From the NCBI RefSeq assembly GCF_016097555.1, contig NC_054706.1, positions 54,210,009 through 54,274,008 of the forward strand: DNA of 64,000 nucleotides, read 5' to 3'. The position numbers and the translations under genes are program-made. Positions within the stretch are counted from its first letter, which is position 1. Each line of letters starts with the position of its first letter. Shown one piece after another: positions 1-12,651 of this stretch. Below the pieces are notes generated by a model that had not been told where the DNA came from, ran no database searches, and was given only the letters and a program-made list of their open reading frames with translations. Source of the DNA: Gigantopelta aegis. Taxonomy: Eukaryota > Mollusca > Gastropoda > Neomphalida > Peltospiridae.

Positions 1-1891
1 GGAACGGCCCGAGTGTAATAAAGTTCTGTATATTTATTATGTATGTTCCTCTAACGCTGCTGTGGAACGGCCCGAGTGTAATAAAGTTCTGTATATTTAT
101 TATGTATGTTCCTCTAACGCTGCTGTGGAACGGCCCGAGTGTAATAAAGTTCTGTATATTTATTATGTATGTTCCTCTAACGCTGCTGTGGAACGGCCCG
201 AGTGTAATAAAGTTCTGTATATTTATTATGTATGTTCCTCTAACGCTGCTGTGGAACGGCCCGAGTGTAATAAAGTTCTGTATATTTATTATGTATGTTC
301 CTCTAACGCTGCTGTGGAACGGCCCGAGTGTCATAAAGTTCTGTATATTTATTATGTATGTTCCTCTAACGCTGCTGTGGAACGGCCCGAGTGTCATAAA
401 GTTCTGTATATTTATTATGTATGTTCCTCTAACGCTGCTGTGGAACGGCCCGAGTGTCATAAAGTTCTGTATATTTATTATGTATGTTCCTCTAACGCTG
501 CTGTGGAACGGCCCGAGTGTAATAAAGTTCTGTATATTTATTATGTATGTTCCTCTAACGCTGCTGTGGAACGGCCCGAGTGTCATAAAGTTCTGTATAT
601 TTATTATGTATGTTCCTCTAACGCTGCTGTGGAACGGCCCGAGTGTCATAAAGTTCTGTATATTTATTATGTATGTTCCTCTAACGCTGCTGTGGAACGG
701 CCCGAGTGTCATAAAGTTCTGTATATTTATTATGTATGTTCCTCTAACGCTGCTGTGGAACGGCCCGAGTGTCATAAAGTTCTGTATATTTATTATGTAT
801 GTTCCTCTAACGCTGCTGTGGAACGGCCCGAGTGTCATAAAGTTCTGTATATTTATTATGTATGTTCCTCTAACGCTGCTGTGGAACGGCCCGAGTGTCA
901 TAAAGTTCTGTATATTTATTATGTATGTTCCTCTAACGCTGCTGTGGAACGGCCCGAGTGTCATAAAGTTCTGTATATTTATTATGTATGTTCCTCTAAC
1001 GCTGCTGTGGAACGGCCCGAGTGTCATAAAGTTCTGTATATTTATTATGTATGTTCCTCTAACGCTGCTGTGGAACGGCCCGAGTGTCATAAAGTTCTGT
1101 ATATTTATTATGTATGTTCCTCTAACGCTGCTGTGGAACGGCCCGAGTGTCATAAAGTTCTGTATATTTATTATGTATGTTCCTCTAACGCTGCTGTGGA
1201 ACGGCCCGAGTGTCATAAAGTTCTGTATATTTATTATGTATGTTCCTCTAACGCTGCTGTGGAACGGCCCGAGTGTCATAAAGTTCTGTATATTTATTAT
1301 GTATGTTCCTCTAACGCTGCTGTGGAACGGCCCGAGTGTCATAAAGTTCTGTATATTTATTATGTATGTTCCTCTAACGCTGCTGTGGAACGGCCCGAGT
1401 GTGATAAAGTTCTGTATATTTATTATGTATGTTCCTCTAACGCTGCTGTGGAACGGCCCGAGTGTAATAAAGTTCTGTATATTTATTATGTATGTTCCTC
1501 TAACGCTGCTGTGGAACGGCCCGAGTGTGATAAAGTTCTGTATATTTATTATGTATGTTCCTCTAACGCTGCTGTGGAACGGCCCGAGTGTGATAAAGTT
1601 CTGTATATTTATTATGTATGTTCCTCTAACGCTGCTGTGGAACGGCCCGAGTGTGATAAAGTTCTGTATATTTATTATGTATGTTCCTCTAACGCTGCTG
1701 TGGAATTCTCGAGTGTGATAGTTCTGTATATTTATTATGTATGTTCCTCTAACGCTGCTGTGGAACGGCCCGAGTGTGATAAAGTTGAGGTATGTTCCTC
1801 TTGCAACGATAAACCTGTCGATTTGGCTGTATTCTCTCTGTGGAACGTTGACAGTCTGAGTTCTGCATGTATGTTCCTCAAAATGCTTGGA
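1..1891. repeat. 63-bp minisatellite array 1 (about 29 units)
   Basis: Head-to-tail 63-bp units start at 1, 64, 127 and so on. Twenty-seven are almost perfect; unit 28 (from 1702) is a 60-bp variant and unit 29 (from 1762) decays into degenerate copies up to about 1891. The main variable base is unit position 17: A in units 1-5, 9 and 24, C in 6-8 and 10-22, G in 23 and 25-29. That block pattern suggests local homogenisation by unequal exchange or slippage. Because 63 is divisible by 3, two forward frames stay open through the array, but this follows from the repeat length and is not evidence of a protein. The array continues past the left window edge. Confidence 0.97.
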
Positions 1892-2044
1892 ACGGCCCAT
1901 GTAATAAAGTTCTGGTCTGTTCTGTTAAATAAACCACTTCCTTCCTATTCTCGTCGGGTACACCGAAGGTACGTGACAGTCTGAGAATAGCATAAAACAA
2001 AAATTTTGCCCATGTGATAAACGAGTGAATCAGTGCCCGATGAC

Positions 2045-2190
2045 GGGTACACCGAAGGTCGTGGTATGTACTGTCCTGTCTGTGGGAAAGTGCATGTCAT
2101 TAGAAGTAACCTATGTGTCGACAGCTGTTTTCTCTCTGTCTCTCTGTCAACCACTCTAGTGGTGTCGTTAAACAGAACAAACGTTTTAAC
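2045..2190 (+). mobile_element. SINE family 1 fragment (body and type A tail)
   Basis: Matches the family 1 body (GTGGTATGTACTGTCCTGTC and following) and the type A tail (CTAGTGGTGTCGTTAAACA), with the tRNA-like head missing and internal divergence. It sits immediately before a second family 1 copy. Confidence 0.7.
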
Positions 2191-2204
2191 TCTATCAACC
2201 AAGA

Positions 2205-2497
2205 GGGCGGGACGTAGCCCAGTTGTAAAGCGCTCGCTTTTTACGCGGTCGTTTTGGGATCTATCCCCTTCGGTGGGCCCAGTGGGCTATTTCTCGTTCC
2301 AGACAGTGCACTACGACTGTTATCCTGTCCGTGGGGTGGTGCATATAAAGGATCCCTTGCTATTAATGGAAAAAATGTAGCGGGTTTTCTCTCTAAGACT
2401 ATATGTCGCAATTACGGCATGTTTGACACCCAATAGCCCATGATTAATAAATCAATGTGCTCCAGTGGTGTCGTAAAACAACACAAATTTTAACTCT
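2205..2497 (+). mobile_element. SINE family 1, type A tail
   Basis: tRNA-like head with a Pol III A box (TAGCCCAGTTG) and a degenerate B box (GGATCTATCCC), then the conserved body (GGTGCATATAAAGGATCCC) and the type A tail ending in GTGCTCCAGTGGTGTCGT. Head first, so + orientation. Confidence 0.85.
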
Positions 2498-3582
2498 GTT
2501 GACAAATGTTGAAATAACTACATGTGAAAACATAAAACTAATCCTAGTTTAAAATACGCCGGTGTTGTTCGTTTCATCTGTTACATATCATATTATACAT
2601 CAGGGGCCTATTTCACAAAGCAACGTAAGTTTACGTCTGCAACTAGCAGTTATACCGCTCATTAATTTACACGTGTTTGACATCTATTTCATGCAGCAAA
2701 TTACATCATTACGGAAGATGGAGCATTCTAAGGACAAAAGAAAATGAAATATGCGTACTTCAAACTACGAGTGCGAGTGCGAATAATTTTTACATGCTCA
2801 TATACCACTAGAGTTTCGAGCATGTCCGTCCCGGGGCCTGAAAAAAAAAAAAAAAAAAAAAAAAATTACAAGCCAAAAATAAAAAGAACTGACTGCTCGG
2901 TCGAATATTTATATAATTTGGAGCATTTTAGAAGGACAGTCCAAAAATAAAGAAGAGAAAGAAGAGAGGATCGGACTATTTAATAATATTAAAAAAAGAG
3001 TAATTTCGACATAAACCTTTGAACTAAGGTCTAAAAGTTTAAAGTCCGATCTATATATCCACGTGAGTGTCCTCGTTAAGGCCGTTAGGGTGCACAGCTT
3101 GTAGGGACGAGATGGGTTGCATCCCGTCAAGAAAACCCCTAATTTGACAGTCAATAGACGTTGAAGGTGTAGTGCTGTGCTGAAATACAGATCTTGAGAA
3201 GCCGGATCCGTCTGAACGAGAGAGAGAATCAGACTAGCGTATAGTCCAGTCGTCATGGGTTGGTATAGTGGTGCGGACGGGCCCGACTCCGGAGGATACA
3301 AGATGGTATGATACCAGGTATCACAATAAAACAAAGTAAAGTCTAGAAAAGAGTAGTAGGGGCCGACCCCACTTCCTTTTTTCTTCTTAGAGTGGGGCTG
3401 TCAATCTTCCAGTGCTGCTAGGACAGGCTCGGACATGTAGAGACTAAACGCGAACAATCGTGGCGTTCTGCAGAATGGCCGTCATACGAATCACGAAAAA
3501 AACAAGTCAACATAGTCAGACGGAGAAATGACGTGGAGGCAAGGAACCTTGCTAAAAAAGAATCCAACCTGGTGGTGCAGAC

Positions 3583-4018
3583 TGTATGTTCCTCTAACGC
3601 TGCTGTGGAACGGCCTGAGTGTAATAAAGTTCTGTATATTTATTATGTATGTTCCTCTAACGCTGCTGTGGAACGGCCCGAGTGTAATAAAGTTCTGTAT
3701 ATTTATTATGTATGTTCCTCTAACGCTGCTGTGGAACGGCCCGAGTGTGATAAAGTTCTGTATATTTATTATGTATGTTCCTCTAACGCTGCTGTGGAAC
3801 GGCCCGAGTGTGATAAAGTTCTGTATATTTATTATGTATGTTCCTCTAACGCTGCTGTGGAACGGCCCGAGTGTGATAAAGTTCTGTATATTTATTATGT
3901 ATGTTCCTCTAACGCTGCTGTGGAACGGCCCGAGTGTCATAAAGTTCTGTATATTTATTATGTATGTTCCTCTAACGCTGCTGTGGAACGGCCTGAATGT
4001 AATAAAGTTCTGGTCTGT
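3583..4018. repeat. 63-bp minisatellite array 2 (7 units)
   Basis: Same unit as array 1, starting at 3608, 3671, 3734, 3797, 3860, 3923 and 3986. The first and last are variants (CCTGAG instead of CCCGAG). It begins abruptly after CAGACTGT, the point where the second copy of the segment continues into unrelated sequence at 5757. Confidence 0.96.
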
Positions 4019-4217
4019 TCTGTTAAATAAACCACTTCCTTCCTATTCTCGTCGTATAACCCATTAATCTGAGCGCACCCGTCATACGTCGGGAGTTGAG
4101 GAAATTGCAACGCAACCGTCGAGTTGGCTATCTTTCTACTGGAAGTTGACAGTCTGAGAATAGCATAAAACAAACATTTTGCCCATGTGATAAACGAGTG
4201 AATCAGTGCCCGATGAC

Positions 4218-4363
4218 GGGTACACCGAAGGCCGTGGTATGTACTGTCCTGTCTGTGGGAAAGTGCATGTCATTAGAAGTAACCTATGTGTCGACAGCTG
4301 TTTTCTCTCTGTCTCTCTGTCAACCACTCTAGTGGTGTCGTTAAACAGAACAAACGTTTTAAC
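4218..4363 (+). mobile_element. SINE family 1 fragment, in copy B
   Basis: Counterpart of 2045-2190, duplicated with the whole segment rather than inserted independently. Confidence 0.7.
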
Positions 4364-4377
4364 TCTATCAACCAAGA

Positions 4378-4670
4378 GGGCGGGACGTAGCCCAGTTGTA
4401 AAGCGCTCGCTTTTTACGCGGTCGTTTTGGGATCTATCCCCTTCGGTGGGCCCAGTGGGCTATTTCTCGTTCCAGACAGTGCACTACGACTGTTATCCTG
4501 TCCGTGGGGTGGTGCATATAAAGGATCCCTTGCTATTAATGGAAAAAATGTAGCGGGTTTTCTCTCTAAGACTATATGTCGCAATTACGGCATGTTTGAC
4601 ACCCAATAGCCCATGATTAATAAATCAATGTGCTCCAGTGGTGTCGTAAAACAACACAAATTTTAACTCT
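4378..4670 (+). mobile_element. SINE family 1, type A tail, in copy B
   Basis: Counterpart of 2205-2497, essentially identical, duplicated with the whole segment. Confidence 0.85.
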
Positions 4671-5938
4671 GTTGACAAATGTTGAAATAACTACATGTGA
4701 AAACATAAAACTAATCCTAGTTTAAAATACGCCGGTGTTGTTCGTTTCATCTGTTACATATCATATTATACATCAGGGGCCTATTTCACAAAGCAACGTA
4801 AGTTTACGTCTGCAACTAGCAGTTATACCGCTCATTAATTTACACGTGTTTGACATCTATTTCATGCAGCAAATTACATCATTACGGAAGATGGAGCATT
4901 CTAAGGACAAAAGAAAATGAAATATGCGTACTTCAAACTACGAGTGCGAGTGCGAATAATTTTTACATGCTCATATACCACTAGAGTTTCGAGCATGTCC
5001 GTCCCGGGGCCTGAAAAAAAAAAAAAAAAAAAAAAATTACAAGCCAAAAATAAAAAGAACTGACTGCTCGGTCGAATATTTATATAATTTGGAGCATTTT
5101 AGAAGGACAGTCCAAAAATAAAGAAGAGAAAGAAGAGAGGATCGGACTATTTAATAATATTAAAAAAAGAGTAATTTCGACATAAACCTTTGAACTAAGG
5201 TCTAAAAGTTTAAAGTCCGATCTATATATCCACGTGAGTGTCCTCGTTAAGGCCGTTAGGGTGCACAGCTTGTAGGGACGAGATGGGTTGCATCCCGTCA
5301 AGAAAACCCCTAATTTGACAGTCAATAGACGTTGAAGGTGTAGTGCTGTGCTGAAATACAGATCTTGAGAAGCCGGATCCGTCTGAACGAGAGAGAGAAT
5401 CAGACTAGCGTATAGTCCAGTCGTCATGGGTTGGTATAGTGGTGCGGACGGGCCCGACTCCGGAGGATACAAGATGGTATGATACCAGGTATCACAATAA
5501 AACAAAGTAAAGTCTAGAAAAGAGTAGTAGGGGCCGACCCCACTTCCGTTTTTCTTCTTAGAGTGGGGCTGTCAATCTTCCAGTGCTGCTAGGACAGGCT
5601 CGGACATGTAGAGACTAAACGCGAACAATCGTGGCGTTCTGCAGAATGGCCGTCATACGAATCACGAAAAAAACAAGTCAACATAGTCAGACGGAGAAAT
5701 GACGTGGAGGCAAGGAACCTTGCTAAAAAAGAATCCAACCTGGTGGTGCAGACTGTCGAAACGAGAAGCGTTCCAGCGTTCGATCAGTTCCAATGGCCGC
5801 ATACATCCCAGTAGAAAATTTTACTTCGTTGACAAAAACAACAAAGTGAAGGATCCCCAAGTCGAGCTGCGAAAGCACGTGCAGTGTGCACAAGCGAAAC
5901 AAACACGTCTTACCGCGTCGAACTCCAGACTGGGAATG

Positions 5939-5965
5939 TTTCAAACTACTGTATATTTGTTGTAC

Positions 5966-6015
<50 letters not shown>

Positions 6016-6305
6016 GAAGAATTGTGGTTTGGTCGTAGATTTACGTTTACTTGCAAAACTAGGCTTACGATATTTTGTGAGTTTACGTCTGCAACTAGCT
6101 GTTATATCGGTCATTCATTTACACGTGTTTGACATCTATTTCACGCAGCAAATTACACCATTACGGACAAAAAAAAATGAAATATGTGTACTTCAAACTA
6201 CTGTATATTTGTTGTACTATAATAATAATAAGAAGAATTGTGGTTTAGTCGTAGATTTACGTATACGTGCAAAACTAGGCTTACGATATTGTTTTTTTAA
6301 ACTGG
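5939..6305. repeat. Direct repeat pair with (AAT)n
   Basis: The stretch CAAACTACTGTATATTTG, an AAT run (5968-6011 in the first copy), AAGAATTGTGGTTT and CAAAACTAGGCTTACGATAT occurs at about 5939-6080 and again at about 6189-6295. Between them lies a copy of the sequence also found inside the duplicated segment (TTTACGTCTGCAACTAGC). This is nested repeat debris; 5757-5938 shows nothing recognisable. Confidence 0.75.
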
Positions 6306-6465
6306 GCCCTATGTAACACGTGTGTGATTCATACATGAAACAAATGATTTTGAACTTTGAACTGTGATCATCTGACTAACGATGGCATGCATGGGACTTG
6401 TGCTCTAACATGTCTAAGAGTGTGCCCATGAATCCGATATTTAAAGCTTAATTTACTTTTAAAGT

Positions 6466-6742
6466 TAAGGAAATGTTTTATTTAACGACGAACTCAACAC
6501 ATTTTATTTACGGTTATATGGCGTCGGACACTTCATGGGCTACTCTTTTCGATTAGCAGCAAGGGATCTTTTATATGCACCATCCCATAGACAGGATAAC
6601 ACATACCACGGCCTTTGTTACACGAGTTGCGGAGCACTGGTTGGAATGAGAAATAGCTCAGTGGGCCCACCGACGGGAATCAATCCTATATCGATCGCGC
6701 ATCAGGCAAGAGCTGTACCACTGAGCTACGTCCCGCCCCTAT
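6466..6742 (-). mobile_element. SINE family 1, type B tail, internally deleted
   Basis: Reverse orientation: the tail (AAATGTTTTATTTAACGACG) comes first and the tRNA-like head (CTGAGCTACGTCCCGCCCC) last. A stretch between the tail and the CACTTCATGGGC block is missing compared with full copies. Confidence 0.88.
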
Positions 6743-6981
6743 GTAGGAAGGATTTAATAGTTTAAACTTTTACATCCATCCTGTCTGTAAATAAAACTGT
6801 GTTCAGGATTAATGCGTTGCCCCGATGTCCGATATATAATTATTTATATACCATCAGTCTATCGCAAAAATACATGACACAAAATCATTAATATATGGTT
6901 TTATTTTACAACTAGGGCAAATTCCACTGAAAGGACAGCCTAATGAATGTCCAACGGTTATTCTAAACTTGGATAAAGAAA

Positions 6982-7135
6982 GAAAGAAATGTTTTATTTA
7001 ACGACACACTCAACACATTTTATTTACGATTATATGGCGTCAAACATATGGTTAAGTACCACACAGATAATGAGAGAGGAAACCAGCTGTCGCCACTTCA
7101 TGGGCTACTCTTTTCGATTAGCAGCCGGGAATCTG
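6982..7135 (-). mobile_element. SINE family 1, type B, truncated
   Basis: Only the 3-prime tail and part of the body are present (from AGAAATGTTTTATTTAACG to CTTTTCGATTAGCAGC). The tRNA-like head is lost. Confidence 0.85.
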
Positions 7136-7577
7136 CTTCCTGGGAAGATTAAAAAAATAGCTGCTCTAACGTATCATCTGAGCCATTATAAAATATGTTT
7201 CTACCATTTACAAATTGGACATGTAAGGCAAGCTTCACTTGGGACAAAATACACAAGGGAAAGCACACAGCTTTGTCGTCAGCCGATGGTAAAGCATAGG
7301 ACATTGACCATCACTGTACAAACTTGTTACAGAACAATTATAGAATAACACGGATACATTATATAGCAATATCGTTTGTAGGTGGCACCAACTTAACAAC
7401 GATAAATGACGCTAATGCATGTGAATGTTTATCAATAAAATAAATTTAAAGAAAGTTTAACTTCAGTTAATAAAAAAAGAGAAGGTTTTAGTTCACTTAA
7501 TACATTTTTTTAATTAGTATAGTTCACTTCCGCAATGTTTGGGTTTATTGTAAACCCCCACCCACCCCCCACCCCCC

Positions 7578-7655
<78 letters not shown>

Positions 7656-7751
7656 TTTACAGACATGATACAATGTGATGGTATCTACGGGTTACTCAGT
7701 GTAGTTTTTTCTATTTCACCTGGCACAGTATCAGAAATAAGATTGGAAGTA
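7136..7751. repeat. Intergenic with (CT)35 microsatellite
   Basis: No gene or named element seen except a C-rich run followed by a CT dinucleotide array at about 7582-7651. Confidence 0.9.
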
Positions 7752-8075
7752 AGGAAGGAAATGTTTTAATTAACGAAGCACTCAACACATTTTACTTACG
7801 GTTATATGGCGTCAGACATATGGTTAAGGACCACACATATATTGAGAGAGGCAACCTGCTGCCGCCACTTCATGAGCTACTCTTTTCGATTAGCAGCAAG
7901 GGATCTTTTATATGCACCATCCCACAGACAGGATAGTACAAAAACGGTCTTTGTTACACCAGTTGTGGAGCACTGGCTGGAAAGAGAAATAGCCCAATGG
8001 GTCCACCGACGGGGATCGATCCTAGACCGATCGCGCATCAAGCAAACGCTTTACCACTGGTCTACGTCCCGCCCG
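7752..8075 (-). mobile_element. SINE family 1, type B, full length
   Basis: Complete copy of about 324 bp in reverse orientation, from the tail at AAATGTTTTAATTAACGA to the head at CTGGTCTACGTCCCGCC. The B-box complement GGGATCGATCC is visible near 8012. Confidence 0.92.
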
Positions 8076-8274
8076 AAATAAGACTGGAGATTACCGTTGT
8101 AGGTTGTGTCAAATCGGAGGATAAAGGCGACGCCACACAAAACGAGTGGCTCGTACTAAAGCAGCCCATTGTGACAAAAGAAACAATACGATTTCAAGAC
8201 GGGCTTTGACGAGTTATTATCGTACGAGGTACTCGTATTGTGTGTTGAAACGGGGGAAATGCTCTTAAAAGTTC

Positions 8275-8646
8275 GACCAGGCGTAAGTTCAATCAACCAG
8301 TAGTCACTAACGTTCGCTAGACTGATTTTTATGCTGCACAGTAAACAGATTTACCACTTCGGGAACCAATTAAATAGTTCGCGAACGTCAGTGAAACTTT
8401 TGCTGGCCGAACTTGGGGATGAGCTCGTCTCCATAACCGTTACTTCTCACAGGTACGTGCGTTATTACAAATATGAAAAAATATATTTCGTGGTAGTAGA
8501 AATATGAGGATGACCAAAAACACTTTGCATGTACGGAAATGGCAAATCTAAACAATAAAATGTAAGTAATGTTTGTTTTCAATTATCAAAAACCGGCTCT
8601 AATTATAAAAAATACGCTGTAGTGTGTAAAAATTAAGGTATAGTCT
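8275..8646. repeat. Two dispersed repeats side by side
   Basis: About 8275-8400 resembles 19493-19640 (shared CGTAAGTTCAATCAACCAG-like and GCTATACTG-like blocks). About 8416-8646 resembles 46383-46612, sharing GGATGACCAAAAACACTT, TGTACGGAAATGG and CTAAACAATAAAAT. Family unknown and ends not defined. Confidence 0.65.
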
Positions 8647-10614
8647 AAGCTTCGATTCTATAGTGGCGCTATTTCTAGTTGGACCTGACATGGCGAGCTG
8701 CAGAAACTTTCTCATTGTTTTATCATTTGTACACATCCCCTGAATGAAACTAGGGTAGGGGGGTGGGGTACCAAAATCAAATAATGGGAACCCCATTATT
8801 TTGGACGATATTTATGATGGTCCAGACTGTCTATGTATTCCTTTTGTTAAAGCTCTACTGTGCACATAATGATGGTATAATCCTGCTTGCATGCCTGTAT
8901 TCACTAAATTACTATGTATTCCATTTGCATTATATTTGAAGTTAAAACCTGTTTCTTCCCTTTTTTATTGTCTTCTCTGTTTGAAAGGGTTCTAACTGAA
9001 CTAAGATGATAAAACAGACTAAAGAATGGAAAGAAAGGAATATCTGTTTAATGACACCACAGCACATGTTTTTGAACAATGTCTTCTTGATATCTAACAC
9101 AGTTATTTGGAAACTTGGTCGAGATATTGAGAGAGGATGTATATAATCACCAATGCTACTCTTACTGAATGGAAATATGGTATTATGTGTATACTCTTTA
9201 TTAAAGACAGGAATGCACACACCATGGACATCAACTTTGATATTCCTTTTTCATTGAATGTTGGTTTTATGTCAAACCTCCAAGTAAAACCCAATTTGTG
9301 GGCACATTTTGGGCATATGGGTTCTTGTGCACTCTGACGTGTCTTTTACATGTGGGCCGATGTTCAGGTTTGTAATGTGTAATGTTTGGAATTGGTTTTG
9401 ATTGTTTAAGTATGACCCATTCTGGAGGCCATAGTGTGGGTCCCCATGTATGCAGGGTGTGGGCACCAGCAGAAATCACTGTGCATTTTATGTCACTACC
9501 TGAATACCCATATATTCAGATATTGGTACATGTACCCTTGTTCGTTTAAGTTCAAGGGCCTGGACTCTTGGTCTATACAGCTTAGTTTTAGTTTGGAGAA
9601 TAGTCAGTTTGAATCTGTATGCTGTATGCTGTTTTCAATTCTTGTGTGTAAATAAATGTAAAATTATATATATGTTATTTTGGCTGCCAATTTTAAATGA
9701 TATAAGATCAACATAGCAAGATTCATTTTGTTTTGATTTAATAAAATTAATTAGAAATTATGATTCATATTACTAGAGAAAGAAACTTAAGTCCAAAAAT
9801 AAAATTTAAGTGCTCGGCCGAAAAAGTTCCAAGTAATTTTAGTAATGTTGACGGACGCCAAAAATTAAGGTGCGTCGGACTATTTACCCCCTCCCCCCCC
9901 CCCCCCCCACACACACACACAAAAATAAAAATAAACATAAGTTTTTGAACAGGAGCCGAAATAATTAAAGTCCGACTAAGCCCTTACTTGGAGGCAGAGG
10001 TCGGCAATGGAAATGTATTTGATTATTTCATACAATTTAACATTTCTTTATGGATGATAGCCGATCTTATCAAATTACGTCCCTTCATTTAACAACCTCT
10101 GAATGTGTACTTTATTAACGTCACCTATATTATTTACACTCGACCACGTTTACGTATTTGTCTTCAAGATTATAAACAAATCTATGCCCGTGAAATAACA
10201 TTTAGGTGGACTAAAACAACTCGCTGGGTCAGAAAGTGAGTGCGTTGGATGTGAATATACGCTTGATTACTGTGTCAACAAAGACACGATTGTTTGGCGA
10301 TCTCAGCAAACATTCCAGGTAGCATTAGAGAGCGTTTTCGGCCGACTAATACCCGCCTATGACACGAACCGTATGTAATCTATTACGACAGAACTAATGG
10401 TACTCAAGCGCAAATATAGACGACAGATCAGCCAGTCTATGTTATGTGTTTTAGTTTTCTAAATGTCGTCTAATAACTGGACATATATTTTCAGGACATT
10501 TTTGGTATACCGTTCATACATGGATGTCTTCTGAAGTATTCGTGTGACTGGCACGAACAGGTCCGTGTATACATATTCATGTATATGTGAGTATTTAGCT
10601 AATAGCTTTATTTA
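8647..10614. other. Intergenic, no gene recognised
   Basis: Short open frames on both strands (for example near 8942-9479) match nothing I recognise and conflict with one another. About 9771-9985 contains a repeat fragment (GTCCAAAAATAAAATTTAAG, TGCTCGGCCGA) also seen in altered form in 2868-2960 and 52920-53060, with a C-run and short CA array at about 9892-9920. Confidence 0.6.
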
Positions 10615-10945
10615 AAAAGGTTATTCGTGTATTCTATTTCAAATATTCTTTGTTTATCATGATAGTTTAAAAAAAGAAACGAAAATGTCTTATGTATGAA
10701 AGGAAACTTTTTAATGTTTAGTAAAAAATGTCTGTTGTACATATTATATAGAGTAATAGGTCATCATTGTGAATATATTTGTTAGATTCTCATTTTAAAA
10801 TGTGTGGTCTGTTTCATATTTTTTGTTTACCATGGTAGTTTCTTAAGAAAATAAAAATGTTTTATCTATAAAATGCAACTTTTTAATGTTTATTAACAAC
10901 GTCTGTTGTATATATAAGAGTAATAAGCCATCGTAATATATCATA
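10615..10945. repeat. Imperfect tandem duplication, about 165-185 bp
   Basis: Two divergent copies (about 10635-10785 and 10815-10945) share ACTTTTTAATGTTTA, GTCTGTTGTA and GAGTAATA in the same order. AT-rich, function unknown. Confidence 0.65.
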
Positions 10946-12167
10946 TAATACGCAAGCCCATTTTAACAGCTCCCGGTGCTTCTGATCGCTTCTCCTCTGT
11001 TGGTCTGCACTGCCAACCGCCATCGTCATACTTGGTCGAAGCTTCTGAAAACTATATTGACAGGATATTTGACACGGGTATAATTCCTGACACCTGGTTA
11101 AATGGTATCATTTTACCTATATACAAAAACAAAGATGATGTATCATTACCTGTGAACTATCGACCTATCACTATACTCAGCTGTCTGGGTAAATTATTTA
11201 CCTCCGTTTTAAATAACCGTTTAACGAAGTTTATTGAAAATAATAGATTGCTCTCTGAAGTGCAAGCTGCTTTTAGAAGAGGCTATTCTGTGACTGATCA
11301 TTTATTCACGTTACATTCTGTTATTGAGTATATGAGATGTCGCAATAAGAAATTATTCTGTACATTTATTGATTTTTGTAACGCGTTTGACCAAGTTTGG
11401 AGATCTGGACTTTGGTTTAAGGTTTTAAATATTGGTATATCTGGTAAATGTTTTAATGTTATTTTCAGTATGTATCAACACATCAAATCCTGTGTAAAGT
11501 TTGATGGCAAAATGTATGAGTCCTTCTTGTGTCGATCTGGAGTAAGACAAGGAGAAAATCTGTCTCCCTTATTGTTTGCCATTTATCTTAATGATCTTGA
11601 AAGCTATTCAAACAATGAACATTGTAATGGTGTGAAAATAGATACTAATGCTTTAATAGACTTTCTTAAAATACTTATTCTACTTTATGCTGATGACACT
11701 GTTATTGTTGCTGAAAATATTTTTGATATGCAAAATTCGATAAATGTATTCCATAATTATTGTATTAGACGGAAACTGACTGTTAATACAGCAAAGACAA
11801 AAGTTGTTGTTGTTGGTCAAAAGGTCGTAGACCTCCTATGTTTACTATAGATAATAGCATTGTAGAAATAACTGATTGTTATAAATACCTTGGATTGTAC
11901 TTTTCAAAGAACCACATATATTGTCTAGTAAAGAAACGTATCGTGGAACAAGCCACAAAAGCCATGTTTTATGTTTTTGCTTAAATCTCGAATATGTAAC
12001 CTCAGTTTGCCTATTGATTGCCAACTTAAACTGTTTGACCAAACCATTTTACCTATTTTATTATACGGTTGTGAAATATGGGCTTTTGAAAATTGTTCTA
12101 TTATCGAACGTGTTCATACTAGGTTCCTGAGAAGTATTCTTGGCGTAAAACGTAGTACACCTTTGTA

Positions 12168-12370
12168 TATGATACTGTAAAACGAGTATTATTTGCGGCA
12201 GTAAATTTCGCGATATCAAAAATGCAGGCAGTTCGTGGTTTTTAATTTTCGCGGTGTCATGGTTTTTGTTTTTTGTTTTTTGTTTGTTTTTTAAATTACT
12301 AACACGTACAAAGCTATACTTTGGTACATAACATTAAATCGACACTAGAGTGGTCAACAGAGGTATACGT
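12168..12370. mobile_element. Probable insertion inside the LINE
   Basis: Sequence between recognisable LINE coding blocks begins near TGTAAAACGAGTATTATTTG and contains AAATTTCGCG and AATTTTCGCGG in opposing sense, like short palindromic MITEs. Ends not resolved. Confidence 0.4.
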
Positions 12371-12651
12371 AATATTATCCCTTTCTGAGCGAGTATATGG
12401 TGAACGTGGAATATTCCCACTTATAATCTATGTGAAAGCTAGACTGATTAGTTATTAGTAATATGGTATATGGTAATAATGTAAATAAGCTATCTCATAG
12501 AATATATAAGGCATTACTTTCAGATTATGCTAATGGAACCTACATGTATACATTAAATGGTTTAAATTTATTGAAACTATTTTTAATGAAACAGGATTTA
12601 GTTTGTATGGTTATTATGTTAACTACGGTAATTCGAGTAACGTTATTTTAG

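Larger units (their letters stand above)
1975..3585. repeat. 1.6-kb duplicated segment, copy A
   Basis: Nearly identical to 4148-5756, at an offset of 2173 shrinking to 2171 across a poly-A tract of different length. Only a few substitutions are visible. Weaker similarity continues left (1888-1956 against 3984-4053), including a SINE 3-prime tail. It contains two SINE copies, a repeat beginning GGGGCCTATTTCACAAAG (about 2602-2750) and a poly-A tract near 2840-2865. No gene is recognised. The segment is followed directly by array 2, so array plus segment behaves as one larger repeated unit. Confidence 0.95.
4148..5756. repeat. 1.6-kb duplicated segment, copy B
   Basis: Second copy of 1975-3585 with the same SINE pair, poly-A tract and downstream sequence. 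About 80 bp before it (4054-4141) has no counterpart in copy A. It ends at CAGACTGT and is followed by non-array sequence, marking the right end of the higher-order repeat. Confidence 0.95.

Noticed and set aside
1-1763. CRISPR-like array
   Set aside because: Units are contiguous with no unique spacers, and the genome is animal.
39-1984. Two long overlapping open frames encoding perfect 21-residue repeats
   Set aside because: The 63-bp unit length is a multiple of three, so any stop-free frame stays open. There is no codon-level constraint and two frames are open at once.
2033-2436. Paired small open frames duplicated at 4206-4609
   Set aside because: They are translations of SINE sequence carried in the duplicated segment.
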